From Welwitschia mirabilis (Eukaryota; Gnetophyta; Gnetopsida; Welwitschiales): a stretch of DNA of 64,000 bases. The translations under genes and the position numbers were made by a program. Positions within the stretch are counted from its first letter, which is position 1; every line of letters begins with the position of its first letter. Where the stretch lies: NCBI GenBank assembly GCA_051453625.1, contig JBOZIK010000001.1, positions 72,013,977-72,077,976 of the forward strand. Reading direction: 5' to 3'. Shown piece after piece: positions 11,205 to 23,764 of this stretch. The notes under the pieces are model-generated. The model did no database searches. It was not told where the DNA came from and saw nothing but the letters and a program-made list of their open reading frames with translations.

Positions 11205-13200
11205 CAAGGATGTAAATGATTGTATAAATATGAACTATAATAAATCCACTTATAGAAATGTATCTTATATAATTAAATTTCCTATAAAATATTATATAAT
11301 AATTTTTTTGTAATTTAAAACATTAATTATAACATTTTTAAGCTCTAATAAGACATCATAGTCAAAAATTAATAATTAATAATTAATTAATTATGAAAAA
11401 AATTATAGTACTTTTTCATAAACTAAACACATAATAGAATCTTGAAAATCTAATTTAAAATATCTTGTAATTATAAAAATATTATTTCTAAGGTCATCAT
11501 TTAAGGTTAAAATGTCAAATTTTCTAAAACTATAGTTCTATAGCACTACACTGAAATAACAATAACTTTCAAAATACTTTGAGTTTTTAATTGATTAAAG
11601 CTGTTTTGGAAAGATTATTTAATTTTCTATAACTTAAATGCTAAAATTTACAAATATATTAACAAATATTTATAAAAACACTAATTAATTACTTATTATT
11701 TAACATTTATTTTCTAATGATTTTAACAAATAATTTTTTAAAACAACTACACATCATACAAATTATTGTTTTTACATTTCTATATTCATAACATAATCTT
11801 AGACTTATAGAAAAAAATTTATTAATTTACATGTACTAATTAATATGATATAATGTTTTTATCCTGTGCTTCTATTCTAAAAATTTAACTTTTGCTAAAC
11901 GAAATAAACTAGAGGTTTATCAACTAATTATACAATAATTGAAATTAGTAAAATAATGAATCTAATAGATAAAATCATTAATTATATTTGATATTTCTAC
12001 GTAAAAAAATAAATATTTTTATTTTATTTTTTAATAATAATAAAAATTCCTAAATTGTATCAAATCACATCTTAATAATTTACTTAAAGAAACTAATCTA
12101 TACCTAGAGCTATGCTAATCCTAGAAACATTCTTCCAAACTCATGTAACAATCTTCATGGATTAGTGCAACAAAGATTAAAAAAATAAAGCATATCTCAA
12201 GCATGATTATTAATATATGACTCTTTATCCAAAATGCATATGACTATAGTATAAGTTAAGAAAATAAGTGATATGCTAAAGACTATTTATGTTACTTGAA
12301 CTAGTAAGGTAAAAACTCTTACGTAAATATAAATTCAAAGTAATTTAAAAAAAAAGGGTTAAAAAAATGTTTCTATAAATAAAATATTATTTTCACATAA
12401 TTTAACTTAAATATACTAATAAAAACATATCCTATATACATAAATTTCCTATAAAATTTTATGTAATAAGTTTCTTATAACTTAAAGTATCAATTATAAA
12501 TTTTATGTAATAAGTTTCTTATAACTTAAAATATCAAATTTTGGGCTCTCAGAAGACATCATAGTGAAAAATTAAGAATTAATTAATTATAAAGAGAAAA
12601 ATAAATTATAGTAGTTTTTTAAAAACTAGACATATAATAGGATCCTTAAAATCTAACTTAAACTATCTTAGAATTATAAAAATATTATTTTTAAGGTTTT
12701 CATGTAAGGTTAAAAATTGCCAAATTTTCTAAAATTATAGTCCTACCCTTATACACTAAGATGATCATAACTTTTAAATTAATTTGATTTTTTAAATGAC
12801 TCAAGATGTTTTAAAAGCTTATTAAATTTCCTACAACTTAAGATGCTCAAGTTTTTAGATATCTTAACACATAGTTACAAAAACATAAATTAATTATTTA
12901 CTAGTTTATGGATTTATTTTTTAACATATTTTAATAAATAAATATTCTAAAATAATTATACGATATAAAAAATTTTATTTTTTTCATTTTCATGTTCATA
13001 ACACAATCCTAGACTTACATTAAAAAATTCACTAATTTATACCTACTAGATAATAATCTATGATGTTTTACCGTATGTTTCTACTTTGGAAATTTAATTT
13101 TTACCACGAGAAAAACATGATAAAGTTTTTAAAACTAGTTAAGAAATAATTTAGATAAGTCAAATAATGGATATAATAATTAATTAATTATAGAATATCT
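11205..13200 (-). repeat. Tandem duplication of about 0.8 kb inside the inverted LTR
   Basis: Segments 11205-12000 and about 12385-13200 are related over their whole length, with shared landmarks AGACATCATAGT (near 11350 and 12555) and AAATATTATTT (near 11480 and 12685). The intervening 12000-12385 matches LTR positions 19090-19420, which follow the central segment in the plus copy. This is what a tandem duplication of a unit of about 1.2 kb would leave if the second copy were cut short. Confidence 0.75.
12454..12541 (+). repeat. 44-bp direct duplication
   Basis: Two nearly identical 44-base units abut (12454-12497 and 12498-12541), each starting AAATTTTATGTAATAAG. The other copies of this LTR segment have one unit, so this is a late event private to this copy. 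Confidence 0.85.
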
Positions 13201-14759
13201 TAATTAAATTACTATCTTAAATCATTATAGAAAGAAACATCAAATCAATTCAAAATGGATTTACTATAAGCCTTAGGATTTCCATAAAAGAGAACTAGCC
13301 TAAAGAGATTTTCAAGGATTAGAATTTATCCCTAATAAGATAAACCTAATGCATAATAAATAGAAATATAATATTAAAATAAATGTAGGTACCACAATTT
13401 TGTTTCTTCATTTTTATAGTGAACCCCCTAGCTACTTAGCCATAATCATCCATTAATAACCTCCGTCACTAAATACAAGAGACCTCTCATATCTTCCTAG
13501 CATCTTAGTAAGAGCCAATGGGAGAGAATAATATTTTATAATATAATTGCATAAAAATCATAAATAGTTCCTTAATGCAATATCATATCATTCCAATAGA
13601 ATTATAAAAAGAGATCATATAGATAATAAGAGTAAAGAGCTTACTTGGGAAGATTAGTAAGTCCTTGATAGTTGAAGATTGATGAAGATAAAAGCTCAAG
13701 GGTTCTTTAGCTTTAACTTTTAAATCTTTAAGGTTCATAAGAAAGATAATAAAAGAGAGAAAGAGAGGAAAGAATAAAATGCACTTGTATGAAAAAAATA
13801 AAAGGTATCTTATCTTTACAAGATTGGAAAGGATCTCTAATATATAGATAGACAAAGGTACATAGCTCAAAATTATAAAATCACATGATTTAGCATTGAT
13901 ATGTGGGATGAGTAATAAGTGACATTAAAGTACTAGAAGAGATCATATTTATAACTCTAATACCTAACAAGGATGATTAATCTTCTTACTTTAATTAGCA
14001 AGGTTAATTGCATACATCATTCTCTGATGCTAGCTTCTTCTTAATCCTTCATAGGCTTATAAGTAAGTCTAATTCATCTAATACATGCATTAAAAGAGTA
14101 AATTCACAAATATTCTTATTACATAATGAGAAAAACTCTTTAATTCTAATGAATAGAACAATGCATATGCTATGAACTAAGTGTTCTTATACATCTCAAG
14201 AACATGAAAGTTATGGTAACATAAATCTATTCATTTATCATTCTTTGTTCTAGGTAAGATTTCATGTACTTGCTCACATGCTTATTTATTTCATAATGCA
14301 TAAAATATATTAATTACATAACATAAGGACAAAAATGCATATTCATAATATAGGACACCTATCACATTTATCAAGAATGCAAATGTGTAAATAAGATGTA
14401 AAATCTATCATTATGTCCTCTTTAAATTTCCAATTTATTATTTTTTTAATGTGATTTTAATTCCTTGCAAAATGGGATTATTTAATTTTAAATGTTTGGA
14501 TAGGTTTTTGATAAAAAATCTTCTAATATAATTTTCATTATTTTCATGATAAATTATAAAAGGCTAATTTAAAATACCATATTATTTTGATAAGGGCTTT
14601 AAATAATAATAATTAATCATCTAATTAGAAATTTAATATACTTAATATCTAAATAAATAAGGTTTATAAAATATTGAATATAATAGAATAAACTTTACAA
14701 TGTTAAATATTTTATCTATTATTCATTAACAAGACTTTTAAAGAAAATTAAAGACTTTT

Positions 14760-15100
14760 AATGGATAAGAAAATGTCAACATATTTTAATTATCTTAAGG
14801 AGTTCTTAACTAGTAATGCAGTTTTAGTAATGCTAAATGATTCAAAGAATATGTTAGTTTACATCAATGTATCTAGAGAAGGTTTTAAAGTAGTTCTTGA
14901 ATAAGATAAAAGAAGAGTAGCTTATGAATTAAGACAACTTAAAACTCATGAAAGAAATTTTCCTATTTATAATCTTAAATTAGTCGTATTACGTTTTTCT
15001 TTTAATATGTGAAAGAATTATCTCCAAGGTGTAAGTTTTAGGATTAGACAAGTCATAAGAATTTGAAATACATTTTTACTTAACTAAACTTTAACCTTAA
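14760..15100 (+). pseudogene. Chromovirus RNase H remnant (element C)
   Basis: The plus-strand translation shows YFNYLKEFLTSNAVLVM, then VYINVSREGFKVVLE, RRVAYELRQLKTHERNFP and a LKLVVLRFSF stretch, which follow the RNase H order of Tekay-type elements. The position of the first catalytic aspartate reads INVS where the family has SDAS, so the aspartate is lost. Stops appear after VVLE and after the FSFNM block. The domain begins within about 60 bases of the LTR junction at 14700, so the missing upstream RT was removed by that junction. Confidence 0.8.
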
Positions 15101-15323
15101 GCATAGAAGATAAATAAAATTTTTATGTGATTTTCATCTAGATATTTTATATAATGAAGATATAGGAGATAAGATTATAGATGCTCAGGTTATCCTAAAG
15201 TAATCATGAAAATTTAAGATAAATTCCTATCACTATGTTAGACGAGAAAAGGATGAAATTGTTAAAACTTTAATGACTAGTTAGAAAATATAATATATTT
15301 AGGGAATTTTATTATTAATTTAT

Positions 15324-15423
15324 NNNNNNNNNNNNNNNNNNNNNNNNNNNNNNNNNNNNNNNNNNNNNNNNNNNNNNNNNNNNNNNNNNNNNNNNNNNNN
15401 NNNNNNNNNNNNNNNNNNNNNNN
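15324..15423. other. Assembly gap (100 N) with repeated flanks
   Basis: About 75 bases before the gap recur almost exactly after it, starting AAGGATGAAATTGTTAAAAC on both sides. The gap probably has no real length and hides an unmerged overlap. Confidence 0.9.
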
Positions 15424-15589
15424 AAGGATGAAATTGTTAAAACTTTAATGACTAGTTAGAAAATATAATAGATTTAGGGAATTTTATTATTAATTTATAT
15501 GATATTATTAGATCTAAAAAAAGAGTTTTGGTTCTTAATGTAGAAGGGATTAGACATAAGATAATGTTTAAATTTTATAATCCACCTAT

Positions 15590-16740
15590 ATCATATCATC
15601 ATGGAGTAATTAAAATGCATCAAAACATAACAAAAATTTTGATGGCCAGAGATGAAAAAGGATATAGTACAATTTGTGTCAAGATGCCTTAATTATTAAT
15701 AAGTTAAATTAAAAAATAAAAATTTAATAGGATTATATCCTTATGATATTTCAAAATATAAATGAGATGTAATTTACATGAACTTTGTTATATTACTTCC
15801 AAAAATACAAAGAGGTAATAACTCTATTATGGTAATAATTGATATAGCAACTAAGTTAGTACATTATATTCTATCAAAATCTACTTATGATGCCATTCAA
15901 AACCATGATCAATTGCATCATAAATTTTTAGTAACTATCTATAATAGAGATTTAAAATTACTTCTAACATTTTATAAGAAAACAAATAGATTTGGAAGTC
16001 AAGTTGAAGTTGAGAATTACATTACGTCTGCAAATAGATAATTAGGTAGAAAGATTTAATTAAATTTTATAAGATCTTCTCAAAGTATATATTATAGGTA
16101 ACCTAAGAGTTGGAAAGAGTAGTTACCATTGGTAAAATTTACATACAACAACAGTTATTAAAATTTAATTCAAATTGCTTTATTTGAATTCCTATATGGT
16201 AAAAAATGTAGAGAACCCATTCATGGACATAATTTAAAGACAGGTTAATGATAGTACTAGAACTATTATAAGAAATGAAAAGTAAAATAAGACCATTAAG
16301 GACACACTTAAAAAAGTAGTAGATAGATAAAAGATGTATACAAACAATAAAAGAAGTGATTTTGAATTCAAAATAGATGATTATGTATTTCTTAAAGTAT
16401 CACAAATAAAATTAGTAATGATAAAAGTTAAGAGATCAAAATTAAATCCTTGATTCATTGAATCATTTGAAATATTAAAAATAGTCGGACTTGTTGCATA
16501 CAATCTTGTTCTACCTTCTTGATTATTATACATGAATCATGTTTTCCATGTAACTATACTAATAAAGTGTATTGTAGGTTCTTCTCATGTGTTAAGTTAC
16601 TTTCATATTCAAGTGGAACTAGCTTGTTCAACTATAAAGAAGCTAGGAGCAATGCTAAACCAATAAACTATTAAATTATAGTTATAATGAACTTATTTTG
16701 GAGCTAGAGGTAATAATGAAAAATAAATATCCAAATCTTT
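15590..16740 (+). pseudogene. Chromovirus integrase and C-terminal tail (element C)
   Basis: The zinc-finger start is worn (YHHHGVIKMHQN near 15597). The core is clearest at 15778-16041, an 87-codon open stretch with RGNNSIMVIIDIATKLVHY, then NRDLKLLLTFY. About 20 residues between the YDA block and the HGVP-type block are shortened compared with element D. The catalytic DRDPKF motif reads NRDLKL. Further on come the AYNN-type box at about 16142 and the GPxR-like YGKKCREP near 16197, then VFHVTILIK near 16535 and KNKYPNLF near 16720. I did not see a recognisable chromodomain. Confidence 0.8.
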
Positions 16741-16817
16741 TTAAATCTCATAATATATAGTTATGTGTTATTAAGCTCTTTATGTATCTTAATTCTCAGG
16801 AGTAAATTAATCCACAT

Positions 16818-16826
16818 GGAGGAGGA
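16818..16826 (+). promoter_or_regulatory. Polypurine tract upstream of the chromovirus LTR
   Basis: GGAGGAGGA directly precedes the LTR start TGTCATATG. This is the primer site for plus-strand DNA synthesis and ties element C to the LTR as its 3' LTR. Confidence 0.8.
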
Positions 16827-19800
16827 TGTCATATGCTATATTTTTTAAACTGTATTTACTTGGATATTAAGTATATTATTCTATTAATCAAATGAATAAT
16901 TATTCTTATTTAAAGGCCTTGTCAAAATAAGATGGATTTATTAATTAGCCTTCTTTTGTAATTTTTATAATTTATTAGGTAAATAATAAAAATTATATTA
17001 AAAGGTTTTTATAAGAAAATCTATAAAACATTCAAACTTAGATAACTCCATTATGTGAGAAATTAAACTTACAAGATAAAACTAATAAATTCAAATTTCA
17101 AAAGAACATAATGATATATTTTATATCTTATTTGTTCATTTAAATTCTTGGTAAATTTATTAGGTATACTATATTATGAATAGAAATTTTCTTCCTATAT
17201 ATGTGATTGAACATATGAATAAGTATGTGTACTATTATGTAGAATCAACAATGATATATGAGTATATTTACTCTACCACAACTTTTATTTTCTTGAGATG
17301 TATAAGAACACTTGATCCATAGCATACTTATTGTTTTATTCATTATAATTAAAGAGTTTGTTTTATTATTCCATATGACAATTTTGAAATTTATGCATTT
17401 ATTTTTTTAATGCACATCTTAGATGAGTTAATATTACTTATGAGCTTAAGAAGGATTAAAAAGGAGCTAGAATGAGAAAATAATGCATGTAATTAATCAT
17501 GCTAATTAAAGAAATAATACTTCTCACTCTAGTTAGATGCATGAGTTATAAATATGATTTTTTTTATACTCCAATGTTATGTATTACCAATCCCACTTAT
17601 CAATGCTAAAGCTATGTGCCTTTGTTTATCTATATATAGAAATCCTTTCCTCTATTACAAAGAGAAGATACTTTTTACTTTTGATATAAGTAAATTTTCC
17701 CCCTTTATGTTTCTTTCATTTTATTACTTATAAAGATTGAAGCTTAAAAACTTAAAGCTAAGGAACTCTTGAGCTTAGATCTTTATCAATATTCAACCAT
17801 TAAGGAGTTACTAATATTCCCAAATAAGCTCTTTACTATTATTGTCCATATGATTTTTTTCCAAATTCTAGTGGAAGTATATGATATTAAATTAGAAAAT
17901 TATTTATGATTTTTTTTTGCAACTAGGTTATAAAATATTATATTCTTCCATTGGCTCTCACCAAGATGCTAGGAATATATGAAGGATCTCTTATGCTTGG
18001 TAATAAAGGTTACTGATGGATGATTATGGTCAAGTGACTATGAGGTTTACTACATTAATATTGAATTAAAAAAACAAATTTGGGTAATCATGTTTATTTG
18101 AATATTATATTTTTTTGTATTATGAATTAGGTTTATATTATTAGGTTAAAGTCTAATCCTTAAAAAAAAAAAAAATCTATTTTAAGCTAGTTCTCCTTCA
18201 TGATAACCATAAGGCTTAATGTAAATGTTTTTGTAAATTGATTCAATTTTTCTTCCTAAATTGATTTGCAATAGTATTATTTTAGTAAATTTATGTTGTA
18301 AATAATGAGTTTATTTACTATACTTATTATTTTATTGATTTAGGTTATTATATAATTAGTTGTTGAACCTCTACTATATTTGCTTTAGTGAAAGTTAAAT
18401 TTCTAAAATACAAGCATAGGATAAAGGTACCATATATTATTAATTAGTAGCTATAAATTAGATAATTTTTTTTGTAGGTTTGAGATTAAAAATAATAAGT
18501 GTTTTCAATGTATAATTACTTTTAAAATCTTTATTCATGAAAATACATTAGAAAATAAATTCAAAAAATAGTAAGTAATTAATTTAGGTTTTGTAACTAA
18601 TTATTAAGATATCTATGAACTTGAGCTATTTAAGTTGTAGGAAATTAAGTATGCTCTTAAAAAAATCTTGAATAATTTAAAAACTCAAAGTATTTAAAAA
18701 GTTATTATCATTTTATAATGGCATGGTAGGACTGTAATTTTAGAAAATTTGATAATTTTTAGACTTAAATGAGGACCTTAGAAATAATACTTTTAGAATT
18801 GGAACATAGTTTAAGATAAATTATTAGGATCCTATTATATGTCTATTTTATCAAAAACTACTATAATTTATTGTTACTTCATAATTAATTAATTATTGAG
18901 TGTTTACTATGATGTCTCCTTAGAGTTCAAAAATGTTATAATTAATGTTTTAAATCAAAGAGAAATATCACATATTAATTTATAGGAAATTTAACTATGT
19001 AAGATACATTTATATCAGTAGCTTTAATTTAAATTATTCAGAAATAATATCTTATTTATAGAAATACCTCTTTTACTTTTTTCTATTTATCTTACTTTAC
19101 ATATCTATGCTTATAAAGAGTTTTTATCTTAGTAGTTTAAGTAATATAAATGATCTTTAGCTTATGAATTATTTTATTAACTTATAATATATGTATATGA
19201 ATCTTGAACAAAGACTTATATCTTAACAATTATGCTTGATCTATACTTTTTTAATTTATCTTCATTACACCAATCCATGAAGATTGTCATATGAGCATGG
19301 AAGAATGTTTCTAGGATTAACACAACTTTAGGTATAGTTTAGGTTCTTTAAGTACATTATTAAAATGTGATTTCATACATTTTGAATATTTTAATTATTA
19401 TTAAAAGAACAAAGAAAGAATATTTCCTTTATATAGATTTAAAAAAGAATACTTTCTTTACTTAGATTTTGATTATTATAATCTTGAATCAAGAGATGTT
19501 CTAGTATGATTTTTTTCAAAATGATTGTTTCTATAAAACGAATTCAATGATGACTAGAATATACTTCATTAAATATTAAATTAGTTATAATTATATGCAT
19601 GCATTTATGTGGTGTATTTATTGAATAAGAGTAAATCAAAATACTTCTAATAATGATCATTCTTGCACTTGGATTTTATCACCGAAGTAGGCTACATTGT
19701 GTTTTTTTATAATTATTAGAAGTGAATTTTATCATTACTCTCCTATCCTATCCATGTATGAATTTACTCCTGTAATATTTTGAGCCCATGGCATTGGAAT

Positions 19801-20379
19801 ATTATGTTGTATTATTCAGCGATTGGTCAAAAAAGTGTGAGTTATTTTTAAACATGCATCCACCTCATGTACTTCCTGGCACTCATATTAAGGGTATATT
19901 AAGTTAAAGTGTAAGCATATGAAGTTGAGTCCAATCATGTTTGTATAGTTTAAAATCTAAAGTAGAACTAACTCATATCTTAAGATTAACTGGATATTAA
20001 GTTGAAATGCTATTAATGGAAGTTATAACCTCCTATTATAGTGGTTATATATTATTTTTATACTTATTCATGTCTATTTAAAAGAATTTTACATCTCCTC
20101 AATAATGTGTGAGATATATCTCTAAGTCATAACAAAGTAAAAAAAACATATAGAACATAAACTTGTAACATCACTACTATTTATAAATCAAAATACCCTA
20201 TAAATTAATTGGTGATAATATATAATAAAAATATGGTTTTTTTCTTAAACTACAAAATGCTAAGTTAAATTTGATAATGTTTTTCACTGTGTCTATTTGG
20301 TAATAAAATTAGATAAAGAAGGTACAAAAGGAAAAAAAAAAGTTGTATTAATTAAGCTAAGAAAACATAGGATGTTACA
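16827..20379 (+). repeat. Chromovirus (Tekay/Del-like) LTR, 3.55 kb
   Basis: It runs from TGTCATATG (just after a PPT) to GATGTTACA (three bases before a PBS), so both edges are supported by function and by the TG...CA rule. The length fits the long LTRs of the Tekay/Del group. Landmarks are the TATA box at 17630-17639, CCATTGGCTCTCACC near 17956 (a CCAAT-like block), and poly-T runs. The same unit is present in inverted orientation at 11205-14699 and 25292-26753. It serves at once as 3' end of C and 5' end of D. Confidence 0.85.
17630..17639 (+). promoter_or_regulatory. Candidate TATA box of the chromovirus LTR
   Basis: CTATATATAG is kept in all three LTR copies: here, at 25886-25895 (palindromic, minus copy) and as CTAATATATAG at 13837-13847. 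Its conservation against heavily diverged surroundings supports a promoter role when the element was active. Confidence 0.65.
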
Positions 20380-20382
20380 AAT

Positions 20383-20394
20383 TGGTATTATATC
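20383..20394 (+). promoter_or_regulatory. Primer binding site of element D (initiator Met-tRNA type)
   Basis: TGGTATTATATC matches the plant initiator-methionine site TGGTATCAGAGC at 9 of 12 bases. It lies 3 bases after the LTR end, and the following CTTTGG is also usual in Tekay-type elements. Confidence 0.75.
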
Positions 20395-21595
20395 TTTGGA
20401 TTAACTTAAATAATACTTATGTTAAGAACTTGTAAATTTAAAAGGAAATAAATCTAATTAAACCTTTAATAACCTTTCTTCTTAATAATTATAAAATTTG
20501 TTGTAATAATAATGATCTTAATTCCTAATAGCTATAAGGTTAGTTATATCCTTTATAATCTTAAACCATTGGTAAAATCAATCATATTAGTGATAATACT
20601 AGATTCTAGAATAATTCTATCTCCTAAATAAGCATGAATTTAATCATATATCCTAAAAGTCATAAATTTCATTATACCTATAATTTTCCTACTCCTTAAA
20701 TTCATAACAAATTACATTCATGTTAGTCCCAATAATTATAAGTATTATACTAATGATAATATTAGTAGTTTAATGAATCTAGAAGTTGATTATATTTGGA
20801 ATAGTTACAAAGTATTTATAAGGTTAGCTATAACCCCAATCCATAGATTATTATTATGCTAATCACATTTATGATAATTCAAAATTTGTAAATAAACCAA
20901 GAAGGATGATGAATTTAAGTCATTAAATATTCTATTACCTTATAATTATAGATAATAATCACTTAGAAATATTATAATTATCTTAAGAATTTAGGATAAT
21001 AACCTTACATTATTCTTCTAAGAGTTTAATCTTTTATAAGAAATATAAGTACATAAGATAATGCCTTATAATTAAATACCCTTAGAATAACCAAATCTCC
21101 AATTACGTTATTAATTCTAAATTATATGATTACATAAATTTAAAGGAAAAGCCCATATTCATAAGTCTTATTTATTAAAAAGGAAAAAAAAAGGTGATAA
21201 GATTGATCATGTATTTTAAATTATAAATAACAACTAATCACCTTATAATGATAACCATGTTCTTTATGAGATAAATATTTATAGGTTTAACATTTAATAA
21301 TATCTATCCTATTTCTAAATGTTAACTCATAAAGATTTATTCTTCTTTTAAATGTGTTATCATTATTAGTTAAACATTGAGGTTAAGTTAGTTACACTAA
21401 GTAATCAACATCAAGAGAATTTACAAGATAGTTAATAACCTTATGATGGAAATTAGTCCCCATTTAATATTAATCTAAAACCATTAATAAATACATTCAT
21501 GTAATTCCTATTTCAAATAGTAAATCAATATTATAACCCATAAGTAAACAATAGTATCAATCAACCGAAGGAAGTGGATATAAAAAAAATAATTC
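20395..21595 (+). other. Leader region of element D
   Basis: Between PBS and the first gag match there are 1.2 kb without a recognisable frame. Loosely repeated phrases such as ATAAGGTTAG (near 20536 and 20818) hint at worn internal repeats. The first gag residues may lie near its end. Confidence 0.5.
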
Positions 21596-22460
21596 AAACT
21601 TTGATAAACCTAAATTCATAAAATTTTGTAGGAGGTTTAGATCCTTCCAAAGTAAAAGAATGATTGACTAATATTGAAAAGGTTATAGCCACCTTAGAAT
21701 TTTATGAATATGAAAAGGCTTATTTAGCTATTTATATATTTTAACAAGAAGCAAATCTATGGTGGAAAAGAGAAATCAGCAAGTTGGATGATGTATAACT
21801 TTCATGAAGGGAATTTGAGTATATCTTTAATGAGAGTTACATCACAAAGTTCTATATCCACTATAAGATTACAAAATTCTACAATCTAAGACAAGGTCAT
21901 AATGTAGCTATAGTATTAAAGTTATAGAATTATTATGATATGTGTTACATATGCATCTAGATGAAAAAGCTAAAGAAAAATCTAGTTATTAATAGTCTTA
22001 TTTCTTCTATTATTATTAAAGTATCCATGTTTCAACCTAAGATTCTAGAACATTAGATAGAAAAGGCAAATATACTAGAAAAAAATAGCAGAGAAAATAA
22101 GAAATTAAGGAAACAATTCATCTATGAAGACATATCCTTAAGGGAAATTGATTACAAATATCTTATCAAAATAGGAATTAACACCTTAGTAAAAATAATA
22201 TCAACATTAGTAATGATAAAAATAGGATATTTTAATGAACTTAAGTAGGTGTCATTTAAAAGAAATTAGAATGCTTATAGTTAAAGATATGCAAATAATC
22301 AACCTAAGAAATCTAATTTTTAGCAAATTCCTAGTTAATATCAATACCAAGACTAATATACTAGCTATCAATTTTATTACTATAAAGGAAATCACAACAT
22401 AAGAGAATGTTCATTACATAATAGAAGCCTTTACATACTAGAAACCATTCTAGACAAAAA
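21596..22460 (+). pseudogene. Chromovirus gag remnant (element D)
   Basis: Gag would package the element RNA. The frame opens near 21628 with FVGGLDPSKVKE and NIEKVIATLEFYEYEKAYL, then QEANLWWKREI, FEYIFNESYITKFY and NLRQGHN, which follow the capsid order of Tekay-type gag, including the WW pair. Near 22372 the zinc knuckle reads QFYYYKGNHNIREC: the first two cysteines have become tyrosine, which a single G-to-A change explains, while the histidine and last cysteine remain. Stops (for example after SKVKE and AIYIF) break the frame. Confidence 0.8.
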
Positions 22461-22699
22461 TAAAAATGCCTAATAGATCAATAAGTATTTATTAATTAAT
22501 AGGATAACTTCAATTAGTAGTAGATAATTAAGGGTGTAATTTTAGAACTCTGTTATAGAAGATAAGGCTTTACTTAATAATAAAAAATAACAATTTTACT
22601 TGATTATGAAGAAATACATTTCTTTATATCTTCAATAATTATTTTAAGAGAAAGATTATGTTATGCTTCAATTGGGGAATGCATAGAGCTAGTAAATGA

Positions 22700-22900
22700 G
22701 TCCATGTCCAAAGTTAATCAACAAGTCTAAAGCTATACTTTATCCATAAGTGAAAAATATTTTCAGATTAAAATAATTATTATTAACTTAGGAAAATAAG
22801 ACATTGTTTTAAATATGAATTGATCAATGTGTAAAAAAGTAGTTATAGATTATGAAATACATGAAGTATAAATGGTGAATGATGATTAAAGACTAATCTT
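22700..22900 (+). pseudogene. Protease C-terminal remnant (element D)
   Basis: A stretch near 22800 reads DIVLNMN, stop, SMCKKVVIDYE, which lines up with the DVILGMDWL end of chromovirus protease. The catalytic DTG loop was not found upstream. The identification rests on position between gag and RT and on this one motif. Confidence 0.45.
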
Positions 22901-23039
22901 TCAAGCTCATTATAAACCAAAAGTGGAGAATTTAATTAATGCAAAGTTTATAAAAAAGAAAATTAAGAGTAGTTCACTAGTTTATACACTATGTCTAAAA
23001 CTAATTAGCTTAAAAAAAGGCAAACCTTTAGTAGATAAT

Positions 23040-23760
23040 ATACCAATAGTCTAGAAGTATCTTGATGTATTTACAACAAAGCTATTAGGAATGCTGCTAC
23101 TTCAAGAAGTTGATCTCTCCATTAAGTTAATCCCAAGAATCATTAACTTTTAAGATACTATTTATAATGTCTTCTACAAAAATGAAAGAATTAAAATTTT
23201 TCTTGAATAACTCTTACAAAAAGGTTCCATTTATCCTAGTGTATGACCATGAGAAGTACTTATATTAGTTATAAAGAAGAAAGATGAATACTAAGATTAT
23301 GCATTAATTATAAATAATCAAATAAGTTTACCATCAAGAACAAGTATCTACTACTATGAATGGATGACCTTTGTGATCAAATTAAGGAAGCTAAAGTATT
23401 CTTAAAAGTTGATCTAAGATCTAGACATTATCAAGTTCGAATTAAGTAAGAAGATAATTATAAAATATCATTTACAACCTACTATGGACATTATGAGATC
23501 ATTGTTATGCCTTTTGACTTAACTAATTCCCATGTAGTGTTTATGAGCCTTATGAATTATATCTGTCAATCATATTTTAATCTCTTTATAATAGTATTTA
23601 TTAATGATATCCTCATTTATTCTAAGACTTATGAAGAACATGAAAAATACTTGAGAATGGTATTACAGACTTCATGGAATTACCAATTATATACTAACAT
23701 AGAAAAGTGCTCTTTTGAAAGGAATACATTTAATTTCTATATCCTATAATATCCAAGAAA
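23040..23760 (+). pseudogene. Chromovirus reverse transcriptase remnant (element D)
   Basis: The order is typical: YLDVFTTKLLGM, EVDLSIKLIPR, QKGSIYPSV, VIKKKDEY, then the GHYEF-type block, and from 23507 an 80-codon open stretch beginning MPFDLTNSHVVFMSLMN. In this stretch the active-site box reads VFINDILIYSK, so the first aspartate of the FIDD motif is asparagine, a G-to-A change. EEHEKYLRMVLQ and NIEKCSF follow as expected. Upstream blocks are in several frames with stops. Matching is very clear; the enzyme is inactive. Confidence 0.9.
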
Positions 23761-23764
23761 GGTA

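Larger units (their letters stand above)
11205..14699 (-). repeat. Inverted chromovirus LTR copy with internal duplication
   Basis: Read on the minus strand from 14699 downward, this matches the first 2.6 kb of the LTR at 16827-20379: TATA region at 13837-13847, the landmark AGAGCCAATGGGAG near 13511, then the AT-rich central part. The LTR start (minus TGTAAAG) lies at 14699. The last 950 or so bases of the LTR are missing at the low-coordinate end, where a second copy of the central segment ends near 11205. It is an LTR fragment and not a full solo LTR. Confidence 0.8.
14700..16826 (+). mobile_element. Element C: 5'-truncated chromovirus pol (RNase H to 3' end)
   Basis: This piece starts in the middle of pol, directly against the start of the inverted LTR, and runs through RNase H and integrase to a PPT and the LTR at 16827. 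Gag, protease and RT are absent. The C-terminal part shows SSHVLSYF, a worn form of the DPSHVL block, and later KNKYPNLF, both typical of the Tekay/Del group of chromoviruses. A 100-N gap at 15324-15423 interrupts it. Confidence 0.8.

Noticed and set aside
13583-13870. A 95-codon membrane-like protein on the minus strand
   Set aside because: It lies inside the inverted chromovirus LTR. The other LTR copies break the frame, and the hydrophobic look comes from T-rich DNA.
10000-14699. A 4.7 kb solo LTR with TGT...ACA ends and ATGT on both flanks
   Set aside because: The ends and flanks look right, but 10000-11196 does not align with the last 950 bases of the chromovirus LTR. The block is two different LTR-like pieces side by side, and the 4-base flank match is expected by chance in such AT-rich DNA.
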